Origin: UBA5543 sp964464965
Lineage (GTDB): Bacteria > Bacteroidota > Bacteroidia > Chitinophagales > Chitinophagaceae
Length of the DNA stretch: 64,000 bases
Direction of reading: 5' to 3'
Assembly (NCBI GenBank): GCA_964464965.1
Contig: CAYXHM010000002.1
Span: 124,001 to 188,000, forward strand
This document shows positions 1-8,349 of the stretch, piece by piece. Numbering within the stretch: position 1 is the first letter of the stretch; every line of letters starts with the position of its first letter. The notes under the pieces were generated by a model, which was not told the origin of the DNA, ran no database searches, and saw only the letters and a program-made list of their open reading frames with translations. Position numbers and translations under genes: made by a program.

Positions 1-485
1 CCGTAGGCAGGAAAAAAGCTGAACCCAAAGAGCCTAAAGAACCAAAGGAGCGCAAAAAGAAAATTGCCAGAACAGTACCGGACACAGAACATGCAGAAGG
101 AGAACAAGCAATAGAAGCCCATGAAGAAACAACTGCTGAAATGAAAGCAGAGAAGTTTGCCGATTGGGAAGGCAGTAAAAAGTACTATTCTATAGGCGAA
201 GTAGCTAAGATATTTGATGTAAGGACATCCAACATCCGCTACTGGACAAACGAGTTTGCACTGAAAGTACGCACCACTCGTAAAGGCGACAGGCTATATA
301 CCCCTGAACAGATAAAGGAGATACGTACCATATACCACTTGGTGAAGGTGCGTGGTTTTACCATAAATGGCGCCAGGGCAAAACTGAAATCAAGCAAAAA
401 AGTTTCTGTTCAGTCTGTTGATTTAAAAGACTCATTACTGCAACTGCGCAATAAGCTGGTGCAATTAAAAAACAGCATTAAGTAA
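1..485 (+). CDS. MerR-family transcriptional regulator (5' end outside window)
   Basis: This is a DNA-binding regulator of the MerR type. The core reads YYSIGEVAKIFDVRTSNIRY followed by W, the winged helix-turn-helix that starts MerR proteins, and it ends in a leucine-rich helix (LLQLRNKLVQL) typical of the dimerisation coil. The first ATG is at 141, but the frame is open to the left edge with no stop. The upstream codons encode a highly charged Lys/Glu/Pro tract, so the gene probably starts outside the window and carries a basic-acidic N-terminal extension. No effector-binding domain follows the coil, which fits the small single-domain MerR proteins common in Bacteroidota. Target genes cannot be inferred. 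It ends 6 bases before the thioredoxin-like gene, so the two may be co-transcribed. Confidence 0.85.
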   Translation, partial: VGRKKAEPKEPKEPKERKKKIARTVPDTEHAEGEQAIEAHEETTAEMKAEKFADWEGSKKYYSIGEVAKIFDVRTSNIRYWTNEFALKVRTTRKGDRLYTPEQIKEIRTIYHLVKVRGFTINGARAKLKSSKKVSVQSVDLKDSLLQLRNKLVQLKNSIK

Positions 486-491
486 CTGCTT

Positions 492-1007
492 ATGCGTACA
501 CTATTATTAATTGCGACGTTATTCATTTCTGTAAACAGTATGGCACAATCGTTTGAAAAGAGCATAGGCAATACGAAGGAGGAAATTATATATAAGGGGA
601 CGATAACATTTGCCGACCTGGAAAAAGAAACAACTTTTAAATGGTTTACTGAAGGTGCGGCAACATACAAGCCGGATGCTGAAAGCATAACATACCTGAA
701 AAAAGAACTGAAGAACTACACCATGGTAGTGCTGATGGGCACCTGGTGCGAAGATTCGCACAACATGATACCTAAACTGTATAAAGTACTGCGGGACACC
801 GATTTCAAGTTTACAAAGTTCGCGATGTACGGGTTGGACAGGAACAAGCTGGGTAGAAACAACGAAGAGGCAAAATACCATGTTACCAGCGTGCCTACTG
901 TAATATTATTTTCAGGAGAGGAAGAGATAGGCCGCATTACAGAACTGGTAGAGAAAAGCGTAGAGGCAGACCTGGCAGATATTATTAAAGAGTACCTGGA
1001 AGAATAA
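492..1007 (+). CDS. Exported thioredoxin-like protein with a single active-site cysteine
   Basis: A 171-residue protein with a cleavable signal peptide (MRTLLLIATLFISVNSMAQ) and a thioredoxin fold. The active-site region is GTWCEDSHNMIPKLYKVL, with Cys86 in a W-C-E-D-S context where a classical thioredoxin has WCxxC. The second cysteine is replaced by serine. The cis-proline side is present as VTSVPTVILF. A single-cysteine site cannot form an intramolecular disulfide, so a monothiol role or a non-redox role is more likely than a general disulfide reductase. It would act in the periplasm. It follows the MerR-type gene by 6 bases and converges on the VOC gene with a 2-base gap. Confidence 0.85.
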   Translation: MRTLLLIATLFISVNSMAQSFEKSIGNTKEEIIYKGTITFADLEKETTFKWFTEGAATYKPDAESITYLKKELKNYTMVVLMGTWCEDSHNMIPKLYKVLRDTDFKFTKFAMYGLDRNKLGRNNEEAKYHVTSVPTVILFSGEEEIGRITELVEKSVEADLADIIKEYLEE

Positions 1008-1009
1008 CA

Positions 1010-1384
1010 CTATTCCCTTCCCTGCAATGCCAGCAGGTTACCTTCAGTATCCTCAAACAGGGCGAAGTATCCAAATCCGGGTGCAATTTCTGTTTTTGTT
1101 TTAATGAGCTTCCCACCGGCTACCTTTATCTTTTCTGCCATAACATCTATCCCGTTATAAGCGTTGAGGTACACCAGCGGGCCATTTTTGCCGGGCTTTG
1201 TAAAATCATATTGAACCAACGCTCCGCTGAAACCTTCACCATTTTTGTCCGGGAAGCAAGGATATATTTCTTTGCCTACTTCCATATCCACTATTTTAAA
1301 GTCGAACACATGCTCATAGAAGCTACGCGCTCTTCCCATATCCGTTACAGGTATTTCCAGCCAATTAACGATTTCTACAGCCAT
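1010..1384 (-). CDS. VOC (glyoxalase/bleomycin-resistance) family protein
   Basis: A 124-residue single-domain VOC protein. It opens with the family signature VNWLEIPVTDMGRARSFYEH, continues with the FALFEDTEGNLLALQG strand-turn-strand, and has the usual length for a half-glyoxalase fold that dimerises. The family binds a divalent metal through His/Glu and includes isomerases, dioxygenases and resistance proteins. The substrate cannot be read from sequence. The stop lies 3 bases upstream of the convergent thioredoxin-like stop, and the start is 2 bases after the RidA gene, so VOC and RidA look like a two-gene unit transcribed leftwards. Confidence 0.85.
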   Translation of the reverse strand: MAVEIVNWLEIPVTDMGRARSFYEHVFDFKIVDMEVGKEIYPCFPDKNGEGFSGALVQYDFTKPGKNGPLVYLNAYNGIDVMAEKIKVAGGKLIKTKTEIAPGFGYFALFEDTEGNLLALQGRE

Positions 1385-1386
1385 CT

Positions 1387-1797
1387 CTATGTTTCAGGAA
1401 TAAAAGCGATACCATCTATTTCTAACAGGAAATCAGGATTGCCCAGTGCGGGCACCATCACTACAGTCACTATAGGCTGGTCTATAACATCTTTGAAGAA
1501 TCCCCGTGAAGCTTCAAAACCTTTCGTTATATCCTGCCCGTTCACCACGTAAATATTCAGTTTTACCAGGTCGTTAAAGGTTGCGCCGCATGCTTCCAGT
1601 GCAGTTTGTACGTTCTTCATTGCCTGCTCCGTTTGCGCAGCTATATCTCCCTTGCCTACTATATTGCCTGCCGCATCTATGGCGTCCTGCCCACCTATAT
1701 AAATGGTTTTACCATTGCCCTGTGTAACCACAGCTTGTGAAAAAGCCGGATTCCTGGGCAGCCCGTCCGGATTGATATGTTGTTTTTTACCCCTCAT
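1387..1797 (-). CDS. RidA/YjgF/UK114 family protein
   Basis: A 136-residue member of the Rid family. Family features include the N-terminal PAFSQAVVTQGNGKTIYIGGQ, the middle QTEQAMKNVQTALEACGATF and the closing VTVVMVPALGNPDFLLEIDGIA. The catalytic arginine of classical RidA (usually in the C-terminal R-xxV region) is not obvious here. The corresponding stretch reads QPIVTVVMVPAL, so this may belong to one of the Rid subfamilies without imine deaminase activity. The first gene of a leftward pair with the VOC protein. ATG start; a long intergenic region lies upstream. Confidence 0.85.
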   Translation of the reverse strand: MRGKKQHINPDGLPRNPAFSQAVVTQGNGKTIYIGGQDAIDAAGNIVGKGDIAAQTEQAMKNVQTALEACGATFNDLVKLNIYVVNGQDITKGFEASRGFFKDVIDQPIVTVVMVPALGNPDFLLEIDGIAFIPET

Positions 1798-2362
1798 GGT
1801 TTATTATATTACCGTAAAACAAAATGAAAGAACCTTTGTTGACTGTCACCGTAAAAATGTGGCACAGAATAACACAGGATTGTCTCATTCCCATATGCAC
1901 CAGTCACTTCATAAATCTCTGAAAATTAATGCCTAAGCTTTCCACCGCTTAGCTTTTGTATTATACTGTGTTGTTTTTGTAGTGTTATAGCCTGGGGTGA
2001 CAAATTCTCCGTCGCAATTCGTAATAACGGTGTATGTCAAAGAACGTCAACCAAATACAATACCGTATTCATCCGTCTTATTGCTTCCTTATTGTGGCGT
2101 ATTGCAACAAATAGATGACCATTTACAATAACAAATATACGCAAAAAAGTTTATTACAACAAAGCCGGGACAGTGTTATTGTCCCGGCTGCAATCAAAAA
2201 AACCACTCTATGAAAAATCCTGCCTATTTTAATTATCTCTTCATTATTAAGACCTGTAATTGAGCCCCGGGTTTAAAGATGAAATGTTAAGGTTTTTAAA
2301 AAGCCGGAGCAATAACAGAATATTGAGCCGAATAAGTATTTTGCAGCCTCAAAGTATCAGGC
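1798..2362. other. 565-base gene-free region with an orphan terminator-like hairpin
   Basis: No convincing protein gene is found here. The region lies between the divergent RidA and HAL genes. It contains a perfect 10-bp stem hairpin at 2163-2189 and a weaker 6-bp stem (CTAAGC/GCTTAG) near 1931-1950. It also holds a 17-codon ORF (2210-2263, starting MKNPAYFNYLF) and AT-rich sequence before HAL. The strong hairpin is not behind any annotated gene on the plus strand, so it could end a small RNA or leader transcript. Confidence 0.5.
2163..2189 (+). terminator. Orphan hairpin, perfect 10-bp stem
   Basis: AGCCGGGACA pairs perfectly with TGTCCCGGCT around a 7-base loop (GTGTTAT). An A-rich tract (AATCAAAAAAA) follows rather than a T tract on the plus strand, so it is not a canonical plus-strand terminator. 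It may be an attenuator, an RNA 3' end or a processing element. Confidence 0.45.
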
Positions 2363-3841
2363 ATGCAATTACCTCATCATATATCGGTAGAATATCTTCA
2401 GTCCATCAATAAAAATCCAGTTAACCTTTCTTCAGATGCAATCTCGCGCATACAGGACAACCGCTCTTACCTGGATAGCATATTAAGAAAAGGAGGCACT
2501 TACTACGGTATCAACACAGGCTTTGGTTCTTTGTGCGACGTACGCATCAGCGACGACCAGTTGGCCTTGCTACAGGAAAACCTGGTATGCTCTCATGCAT
2601 GCGGTATGGGCGATGAAGTGCCTGAAGATGTGGTAAGGCTGATGTTGCTGCTGAAAGCACATGGCCTTAGCCAAGGCTACAGCGGCATACGTACGGAAGT
2701 GGTGCAGCGCCTGGTTGACTTTTATAACATGCGCATACACCCTATAGTATATGAGTTGGGTTCGTTAGGTGCATCGGGCGACCTTGCCCCGCTGGCGCAT
2801 TTGAGCCTGCCTATATTCGGTAAGGGAAAAGTAAGATATAAGGGAGAAGTGAGGCAAAGTGCTGACGTGCTGAAAGAAACGGGCCTGGAACCAATACCAC
2901 TGGCCGCGAAAGAAGGGCTTGCTTTGCTGAACGGCACACAGTTTATGAGTGGCTATGGTACATGGGCGCTGATGGCATCAAACAGGCTTTATGCCTGGGC
3001 TAATGTGATAGGCGCATTATCTACTGATGCTTACCATTCAAAGAAAGACCCTTTTAAACATCCTATACACAGGGTACGCCCACATAAAGGGCAGATAGAT
3101 GCAGCGCAGCAGTTGACTGAATTATTGCAAGGCAGCGCCATACAGGATATCCCTAAAGCACAAGTGCAGGATCCTTATTCCTTCCGTTGTATGCCACAGG
3201 TACATGGCGCAACAAAGGATGTGATAGATACGGTGAATAACGTTATTGAGATAGAGATAAACTCAGTTACTGATAACCCGATTGTATTCCATGATGAAGA
3301 TGAGATCATCAGCGGCGGTAACTTTCATGGGCAGCCATTGGCATTACACTTGGATTTCCTTGCCATTGCCATGTCTGAACTGGCCAATATATCAGAACGC
3401 CGCACCTACCTGCTGGTGAGCGGGCAGCGCGGGCTACCACCGTTCCTGGCGCCTGAAGCCGGCTTGAACAGCGGCTTTATGATAGCACAGTACACAGCAG
3501 CGGCTATCGTCAGCCAGAACAAACAACTTTGTACACCGGCATCCATAGACAGTATAGTAAGCAGCAACGGACAGGAAGACCACGTAAGCATGGGCGCCAA
3601 TGCTGCAACCAAGCTGCACAGGCTGATAAAGAATGTACAGCGCGTATTAGCGATTGAATTGCTGACAGCTATACAGGCTATGGAGTTCCGCAGGCCTCAT
3701 AAAACGTCCCCTGCACTGGAAAAGCTTTGCGCAGCTTTCCGCAAAGAAGTAACGTTTATGGCTGCTGACAGGTTGCTGCATGACGACCTGGTAATAGCTG
3801 AGCAATTTTTAGACCAGCATCCTGATAAAGTCATTGGCTAA
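2363..3841 (+). CDS. hutH: Histidine ammonia-lyase (aromatic amino-acid lyase family)
   Basis: A 492-residue lyase that would deaminate L-histidine to urocanate and ammonia in the cytoplasm. The MIO cofactor triad Ala-Ser-Gly is at residues 137-139 in GSLGASGDLAPLAH. The substrate-pocket segment NLVCSHACGMGDE carries the Ser-His pair usual in HAL rather than the His-Leu of bacterial tyrosine ammonia-lyase. The active-site Tyr is in YYGINTGFG, and the QDPYSFRCMPQVHG and NGQEDHVSMG blocks are present. Length is close to the family norm of about 500. hutU, hutI and hutG are not adjacent, so degradation to glutamate would need genes elsewhere. A role as a phenolic or aromatic lyase is less likely but possible. 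Confidence 0.9.
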   Translation: MQLPHHISVEYLQSINKNPVNLSSDAISRIQDNRSYLDSILRKGGTYYGINTGFGSLCDVRISDDQLALLQENLVCSHACGMGDEVPEDVVRLMLLLKAHGLSQGYSGIRTEVVQRLVDFYNMRIHPIVYELGSLGASGDLAPLAHLSLPIFGKGKVRYKGEVRQSADVLKETGLEPIPLAAKEGLALLNGTQFMSGYGTWALMASNRLYAWANVIGALSTDAYHSKKDPFKHPIHRVRPHKGQIDAAQQLTELLQGSAIQDIPKAQVQDPYSFRCMPQVHGATKDVIDTVNNVIEIEINSVTDNPIVFHDEDEIISGGNFHGQPLALHLDFLAIAMSELANISERRTYLLVSGQRGLPPFLAPEAGLNSGFMIAQYTAAAIVSQNKQLCTPASIDSIVSSNGQEDHVSMGANAATKLHRLIKNVQRVLAIELLTAIQAMEFRRPHKTSPALEKLCAAFRKEVTFMAADRLLHDDLVIAEQFLDQHPDKVIG

Positions 3842-3867
3842 ACTGCGTATATTGTATTCATAGCCTT

Positions 3868-4272
3868 ATGTATTACAAAGAAGCAATATTGTGCCTGATG
3901 TTTGGCATGGCAGAAGCCGATGGCCATATGCGTGACGATGAACTGATATCCATAGTCACCATGAAAGAGATTTTCAAAGGCTATGCAGAGCATGATATAG
4001 TAGTACTGTACAAAGAGTACAAAAGCCGTTTCAGCGATAAAAACTTTACAGAGATAGCCTACATCATGGCCAGCCAGATACCGCCTGAACTATATATGGG
4101 CACCCTTTCCATCATGGCAGATATAATTGCCCTGAACTTTGACGTAGATATGAGAGAAGGCTCCTTCATAAGCATAGTAGCCAATGTTATGGGCGTGTCT
4201 GATGTTGCAGTAAAAACATTATTACTGGCATCTCTTTCCAAGAAATTATTAATAAACGTAGGGCAGGAGTAA
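3868..4272 (+). CDS. TerB-like domain protein of unknown function
   Basis: A 134-residue all-alpha protein that resembles the tellurite-resistance TerB fold. It begins with a helix ending in MAEADGHMRDDEL, the acidic metal-site-like loop typical of TerB and related DUF families. A second acidic loop, NFDVDMREGSF, follows in the second half. There is no signal peptide or membrane segment. It lies 26 bases after the HAL gene on the same strand and may be co-transcribed. No other ter genes are near, so a tellurite role should not be assumed. Confidence 0.65.
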   Translation: MYYKEAILCLMFGMAEADGHMRDDELISIVTMKEIFKGYAEHDIVVLYKEYKSRFSDKNFTEIAYIMASQIPPELYMGTLSIMADIIALNFDVDMREGSFISIVANVMGVSDVAVKTLLLASLSKKLLINVGQE

Positions 4273-4344
4273 ATATAAATCTGTCTTATTGATGTATAAA
4301 CATTAGCCAGTGCCCATTTATAATATAAAGGCGTAGTTTATATT

Positions 4345-5304
4345 ATGGACAGGAAGGAATTCATCAGGGGCTCTGCCATATTGGGCGTTTCTATTGCAAT
4401 ACCAGGTTTCTTATACGGGCAGTCGGGCATGTACTCCGGCAAGGGCAACCGGAAAATATACCGCATACTGAATGCTGATAAGGTAAATGTGGGAACGTTA
4501 CCTGTAATGCGTGCCTTTGCGGGTGACAACCTGGATCATGTTTCTCCTTTTGTATTATTTGACGAGTTTGGCCCGGTGAGTGTTACACCGGGTGCCGATG
4601 CCCTGCGTGTAGATGCACATCCCCATGCAGGTGTTATACCTACTACCTACTTTCTTTCAGGCAGTGGCCACCACAAAGACAGCCTGAATTACGACTTCCA
4701 GATAGGGCAGGGAGAGTTTATGATGTTCAGCTCGGGCAAGGGGGCCATACATATGGAAGAATCAGGCCAGACGCTGAAGAAAGAGGGCGGTAAGCTGCAT
4801 GGGTTCCAGATATGGCTGAACATGCCTGCAAAGCATAAGCATGACGACCCTACCACTATTGTGCACCGTGACAAACAGATGCCCACCATTATTAAAAAGA
4901 ACTTTACTGGCAGGGTAGTTTTAGGAGAACTGATGGGCTATAAGTCGGGCATTGAGACATACACGCCTACCTTTTACTATTATATAAAACTGAATAAGCA
5001 ATCGCGTATAGACATTCCCGTTGATCCTACACACAATGCCTTCGCATACTGCGTAAGCGGCATGGTAGAACTGGAAGACCAGAATGAACTAAAGCCTAAC
5101 CAAATGGTATTGTACAAAAGAGATGGCGGCAACATCAACCTGTACAGTGAGGAAGGCGCAGAGATATTTGTACTGGGCGGACAGCCACTGAATGAGCCTG
5201 TATATTCATACGGGCCCTTCGTGATGAATAACGAAGAGCAGATACGCCAGTGTTATGCAGACTATCGTGCCGGCCGTATGGGCGACCCGAGGCAGGTTAA
5301 TTGA
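4345..5304 (+). CDS. Pirin-family bicupin protein with an N-terminal export signal
   Basis: A 319-residue pirin-like protein. The N-terminal cupin has RVDAHPHAGVIPTTYFLSG, with the metal-ligand histidines of pirins, and the HMEESGQTL and GFQIWLNMP blocks follow. The C-terminal cupin is weaker, around FAYCVSGMVELED. Unlike most pirins it starts with a signal-like sequence (RKEFIRGSAILGVSIAIP) ending near FLYGQS. This suggests export, though only one arginine sits in the place of a twin-arginine motif. Some pirins act as quercetin dioxygenases, others bind regulators. Substrate unknown. It converges on the PaaE-like gene with a 2-base gap. Confidence 0.85.
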   Translation: MDRKEFIRGSAILGVSIAIPGFLYGQSGMYSGKGNRKIYRILNADKVNVGTLPVMRAFAGDNLDHVSPFVLFDEFGPVSVTPGADALRVDAHPHAGVIPTTYFLSGSGHHKDSLNYDFQIGQGEFMMFSSGKGAIHMEESGQTLKKEGGKLHGFQIWLNMPAKHKHDDPTTIVHRDKQMPTIIKKNFTGRVVLGELMGYKSGIETYTPTFYYYIKLNKQSRIDIPVDPTHNAFAYCVSGMVELEDQNELKPNQMVLYKRDGGNINLYSEEGAEIFVLGGQPLNEPVYSYGPFVMNNEEQIRQCYADYRAGRMGDPRQVN

Positions 5305-5306
5305 TT

Positions 5307-6392
5307 TTATCTCTGGTCGAAATCTACCACCACGCGCTCTGAACGAGGATGTGACTGGCAGGTAAGTACAAAACCACGTTTCACCTCTTCAGGCTCCAGG
5401 GCATAGTTTACTTCCATTTCCACCTCGCCCGATGTAACCCTGGCACGGCAGGTGCAGCACACCCCGCCCTTGCAGGCAAATGGAAGGTCGGCACCCACTT
5501 TCAGTGCAGCATCCAGTATGCTGTCACCATTATACGGCAGGTCCATTTCAAAAGTAGTACCGTCCAGCGTAATACTCACCTTACTGGTTTTACCATCATC
5601 TACAGCATGTTCTTTCACCCATTTATCGTGGGTAGCTTTTGGCTGGTCCGGAGAGGTAAACAGTTCCATATGCACCTGCGATGCATCCATGCCCATATCT
5701 ATCAGTTGCTGGCGTACAGATAGTATCATGTCTTCCGGTCCGCATATAAATGCTTCATCTACCGTTTTCAGGTCAATCAATCTTTCGCAGAATTGCTGTA
5801 TCCTTTCGGCTGTGATGCGGCCATTGAACAAAGGCACGTCCATACTCTCGCGGCTGAGCACGTGGTATATACGCAGGCGTTGCATGTATTTGTTCTTCAG
5901 GGCTTCTATCCCTTCCCTGAAGATAATGGTGCCTCGGCTTTTATTGCCATATATCAGTGTGAAGCTGCTTTCAGGATCATTTTCCAGTACAGACTTCATG
6001 ATACTCATAACAGGAGTAATACCACTACCCGCTACAATAGCCAAGTAATGTTTATGCTGAACCTGTTTCTTCTTCAAAATGAAGTTGCCCATTGGGGGCA
6101 TTACTTCTACCAGGTCGCCTTCCTTCAATTCCTGGTTGGCATAGGTAGAAAATTTGCCCTGCTCTACTTTTTTGATGGCTACACGCAGTTCACAATCGTT
6201 GGTACCGGCGCAAATGGAATAAGAGCGGCGTATTTCCGCTTCTCCATCGGGGCGGCGGAAAGTCAGGTATTGGCCGGGGATGAATTTAAACTGCCCGGCA
6301 AGTTCTTCCGGTACCTCAAGCGCTACAGAAACACAATCAGCCGTTTCCGGCCTTACATTTTTCACTTTTAACGAATGGAATTTCACTGACAT
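5307..6392 (-). CDS. PaaE-like ferredoxin-NAD(P)H oxidoreductase
   Basis: A 361-residue three-domain flavoprotein. An FAD-binding domain comes first (GQYLTFRRPDG, then IRRSYSICAG). A pyridine-nucleotide domain follows (AIVAGSGITPVMSIM, then FICGPEDMI). A C-terminal plant-type 2Fe-2S ferredoxin domain closes the protein, with cysteines in FACKGGVCCTCRARV and a last cysteine in VLTCQSHP. This is the order found in PaaE, the reductase of phenylacetyl-CoA epoxidase, and in related electron-transfer subunits of oxygenases. No paaABCD genes are adjacent, so its oxygenase partner is elsewhere or different, and the symbol paaE is not assigned. It sits downstream of mutL on the same strand with a 68-base gap and its own -7-like element. 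Confidence 0.88.
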   Translation of the reverse strand: MSVKFHSLKVKNVRPETADCVSVALEVPEELAGQFKFIPGQYLTFRRPDGEAEIRRSYSICAGTNDCELRVAIKKVEQGKFSTYANQELKEGDLVEVMPPMGNFILKKKQVQHKHYLAIVAGSGITPVMSIMKSVLENDPESSFTLIYGNKSRGTIIFREGIEALKNKYMQRLRIYHVLSRESMDVPLFNGRITAERIQQFCERLIDLKTVDEAFICGPEDMILSVRQQLIDMGMDASQVHMELFTSPDQPKATHDKWVKEHAVDDGKTSKVSITLDGTTFEMDLPYNGDSILDAALKVGADLPFACKGGVCCTCRARVTSGEVEMEVNYALEPEEVKRGFVLTCQSHPRSERVVVDFDQR

Positions 6393-6427
6393 ATCTAAAC
6401 TTATCCCGGGTTATTTTTGACGTGGCG

Positions 6428-6435
6428 CAAAAGTA
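6428..6435 (-). promoter_or_regulatory. Possible -7 element for the PaaE-like gene
   Basis: On the minus strand this reads TACTTTTG, a full match to the Bacteroidota -7 consensus TAnnTTTG, 35 bases before the ATG. No clear TTG lies at the usual -33 distance, so the assignment is tentative. Confidence 0.35.
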
Positions 6436-6460
6436 GGAAAAAAAAGCGGTCATATAATAT

Positions 6461-8299
6461 TTATGCCCCATCCAACAATTTGTCCAGCTCATCCTTGCGC
6501 AACATGGTAAATATTTTTCGTCCATCGGCTGTATGTTCGGGCTGTGCGCAGGCAAACAGCTCGTCTATAAGCGCCTGTTGGTTTTCTTTTTGTGAAATAG
6601 CTGAAACATTGCGCCCCAACCTTTTGGCCATATTGGCCAGCAGCATATCAGTACGCTTTGCTGTAGCATCGGCAGACTCATGTTTCAACTGGTCTATTAC
6701 TTCATCCAGCACATGCTTCTCTTCACCAGGCGGCAGGCCTGATGGTATGCCCTGTACCACGAATGTATTTTTGCCAAAAGGGGAAATATCAAAACCAATA
6801 CGCCCCAGGTCGTGCAGCGCCTCGTTAAGCAAAATAGCATCCTGCGGGGCTACCTCGTAAGACGTAGGGAATAAAACCTGCTGCGAGGCCGCACCCCCAC
6901 TGTTCCATTGCTGCAATAACCTTTCATACCAGATACGCTCCTGTGCGCGGCGGATATGTACCAGCATCAACCCCGACTTTACGGTTGTAACCAGCATAGA
7001 GCCCTGCACCAGTATAATGTTGTTGACAGACTCCGTTACAGTTTCCGCATGCAGGCTATGCTGCACCGTGTTTTCGTCATGCTGAGATGGCTGTGAAGGA
7101 ATAGCATCATTGGTAGCTATCTCATACAGTTCTTTCCATTTCTTCAGGCTATCGTTCTTTTCTACAAAATGCGCCTGGCCTTTGTTTGAAAACGTATTGC
7201 TCAGGTATCCCTGTTCTGTTTTAGCGCGTATGCTTTCGGTTGCAGGTAGCTGCACAGACGACAGTTGCTGTATCTCAGGATTGAGTGTAAAGTCGAGCGA
7301 TGGAGCGATGTTGTAGCGTGCCAGCGCATGCTTTACAGCAGCATTCAGGTAGGCATACATCATGCGGTCGTCCTCAAACTTTACCTCCTGCTTGGTGGGG
7401 TGTACATTCACATCCACCCTTGCAGGGTCCACTTCCAGGAACAGTACATAGAAAGGGAATGATTCTTTTTCAAGCAGGCTCTCATAAGCGTTGGTCAGCG
7501 CGTGGTGCAGGTAGGGGCTTCTTATATAACGGTTGTTGATAAAGAAAAACTGGTTGCCCCGTGTACGTGTTGCAGCCTCCGGCTTACCTATAAAACCGCT
7601 GATGTTCAGGAACTCGGTATTTTCTTCTACCGGCACCAGGTTTTTCGTATATGAATTGCCCAACAGCTCCACTATGCGGGTCTTAAGATTGCCGCTCGTC
7701 AGGTGAAACTGCTCTGTACCATTATGAAACATCCTGAAAGCAATGGCAGGATGCGCCAGCGCTACACGGGTGAACTCATCTATAATATGGCGTAACTCTG
7801 TTGTATTACTTTTGAGAAAATGCCTGCGGGCGGGTACATTATAAAACAGGTTCTTCACGCTAAGGCTAGTGCCCTGTGGCGTGCCGCATGGCTCCTGTAG
7901 TTTTACTTCCGTGCCTTCTACCACTATACGGGTGCCTACATCGGCATCCTTTTTCATCGTCTTCAGCTCTACCTGGGCTACTGCGGCTATAGATGCCAGC
8001 GCCTCGCCCCTGAAGCCCATAGTACGTATAGAAAAAAGGTCGTTTATGTTTCTGATCTTGGAAGTAGCGTGCCGCTCAAAACTCATGCGTGCGTCTGTCG
8101 GGCTCATGCCACAACCATTATCCACTACCTGCACCAGTTCTTTACCTGCATCTTTTATTATCAGCTGTATATCAGTAGCGCCTGCATCTACAGCGTTTTC
8201 CAGCATCTCTTTCACTGCCGATGCGGGGCGCTGTATCACCTCTCCAGCCGCTATCTGGTTGGCTATATGGTCTGATAAAAGATGTATTACGTCCGGCAC
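6461..8299 (-). CDS. mutL: DNA mismatch repair protein MutL (endonuclease motif degenerate)
   Basis: A 612-residue MutL. The N-terminal GHKL ATPase is intact: NQIAAGEVIQRPASAVKEM, then DNGCGM and TMGFRGEALASIA. The C-terminal dimerisation domain follows a poorly conserved linker. In nicking MutL proteins the endonuclease motif is DQHAxxE. Here the aligned segment reads VHIRRAQERIWYERL (Val447 onward), so Asp, Gln and His are gone. The second metal site CPHGRP is replaced by TADGRK (residues 590-595). It therefore looks like a MutL that cannot nick DNA by the usual site. ATG start, with a good upstream promoter at 8318-8349. Confidence 0.93.
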   Translation of the reverse strand: MPDVIHLLSDHIANQIAAGEVIQRPASAVKEMLENAVDAGATDIQLIIKDAGKELVQVVDNGCGMSPTDARMSFERHATSKIRNINDLFSIRTMGFRGEALASIAAVAQVELKTMKKDADVGTRIVVEGTEVKLQEPCGTPQGTSLSVKNLFYNVPARRHFLKSNTTELRHIIDEFTRVALAHPAIAFRMFHNGTEQFHLTSGNLKTRIVELLGNSYTKNLVPVEENTEFLNISGFIGKPEAATRTRGNQFFFINNRYIRSPYLHHALTNAYESLLEKESFPFYVLFLEVDPARVDVNVHPTKQEVKFEDDRMMYAYLNAAVKHALARYNIAPSLDFTLNPEIQQLSSVQLPATESIRAKTEQGYLSNTFSNKGQAHFVEKNDSLKKWKELYEIATNDAIPSQPSQHDENTVQHSLHAETVTESVNNIILVQGSMLVTTVKSGLMLVHIRRAQERIWYERLLQQWNSGGAASQQVLFPTSYEVAPQDAILLNEALHDLGRIGFDISPFGKNTFVVQGIPSGLPPGEEKHVLDEVIDQLKHESADATAKRTDMLLANMAKRLGRNVSAISQKENQQALIDELFACAQPEHTADGRKIFTMLRKDELDKLLDGA

Positions 8300-8317
8300 T
8301 ATATCTCAATTAAGTTG

Positions 8318-8349
8318 CAAAGGTAAAGCCCTTTTGCCCTGCACCCCAA
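8318..8349 (-). promoter_or_regulatory. Promoter of mutL
   Basis: On the minus strand a TTG at 8347-8349 is followed by 21 bases and TACCTTTG at 8318-8325. This matches the Bacteroidota pattern of TTG, 19-21 bases, TAnnTTTG. The start codon of mutL lies 18 bases further on. Confidence 0.6.

Noticed and set aside
2210..2263. 17-codon ORF as a His leader peptide for HAL
   Set aside because: It contains no His codons, so no attenuation on histidine can be inferred.
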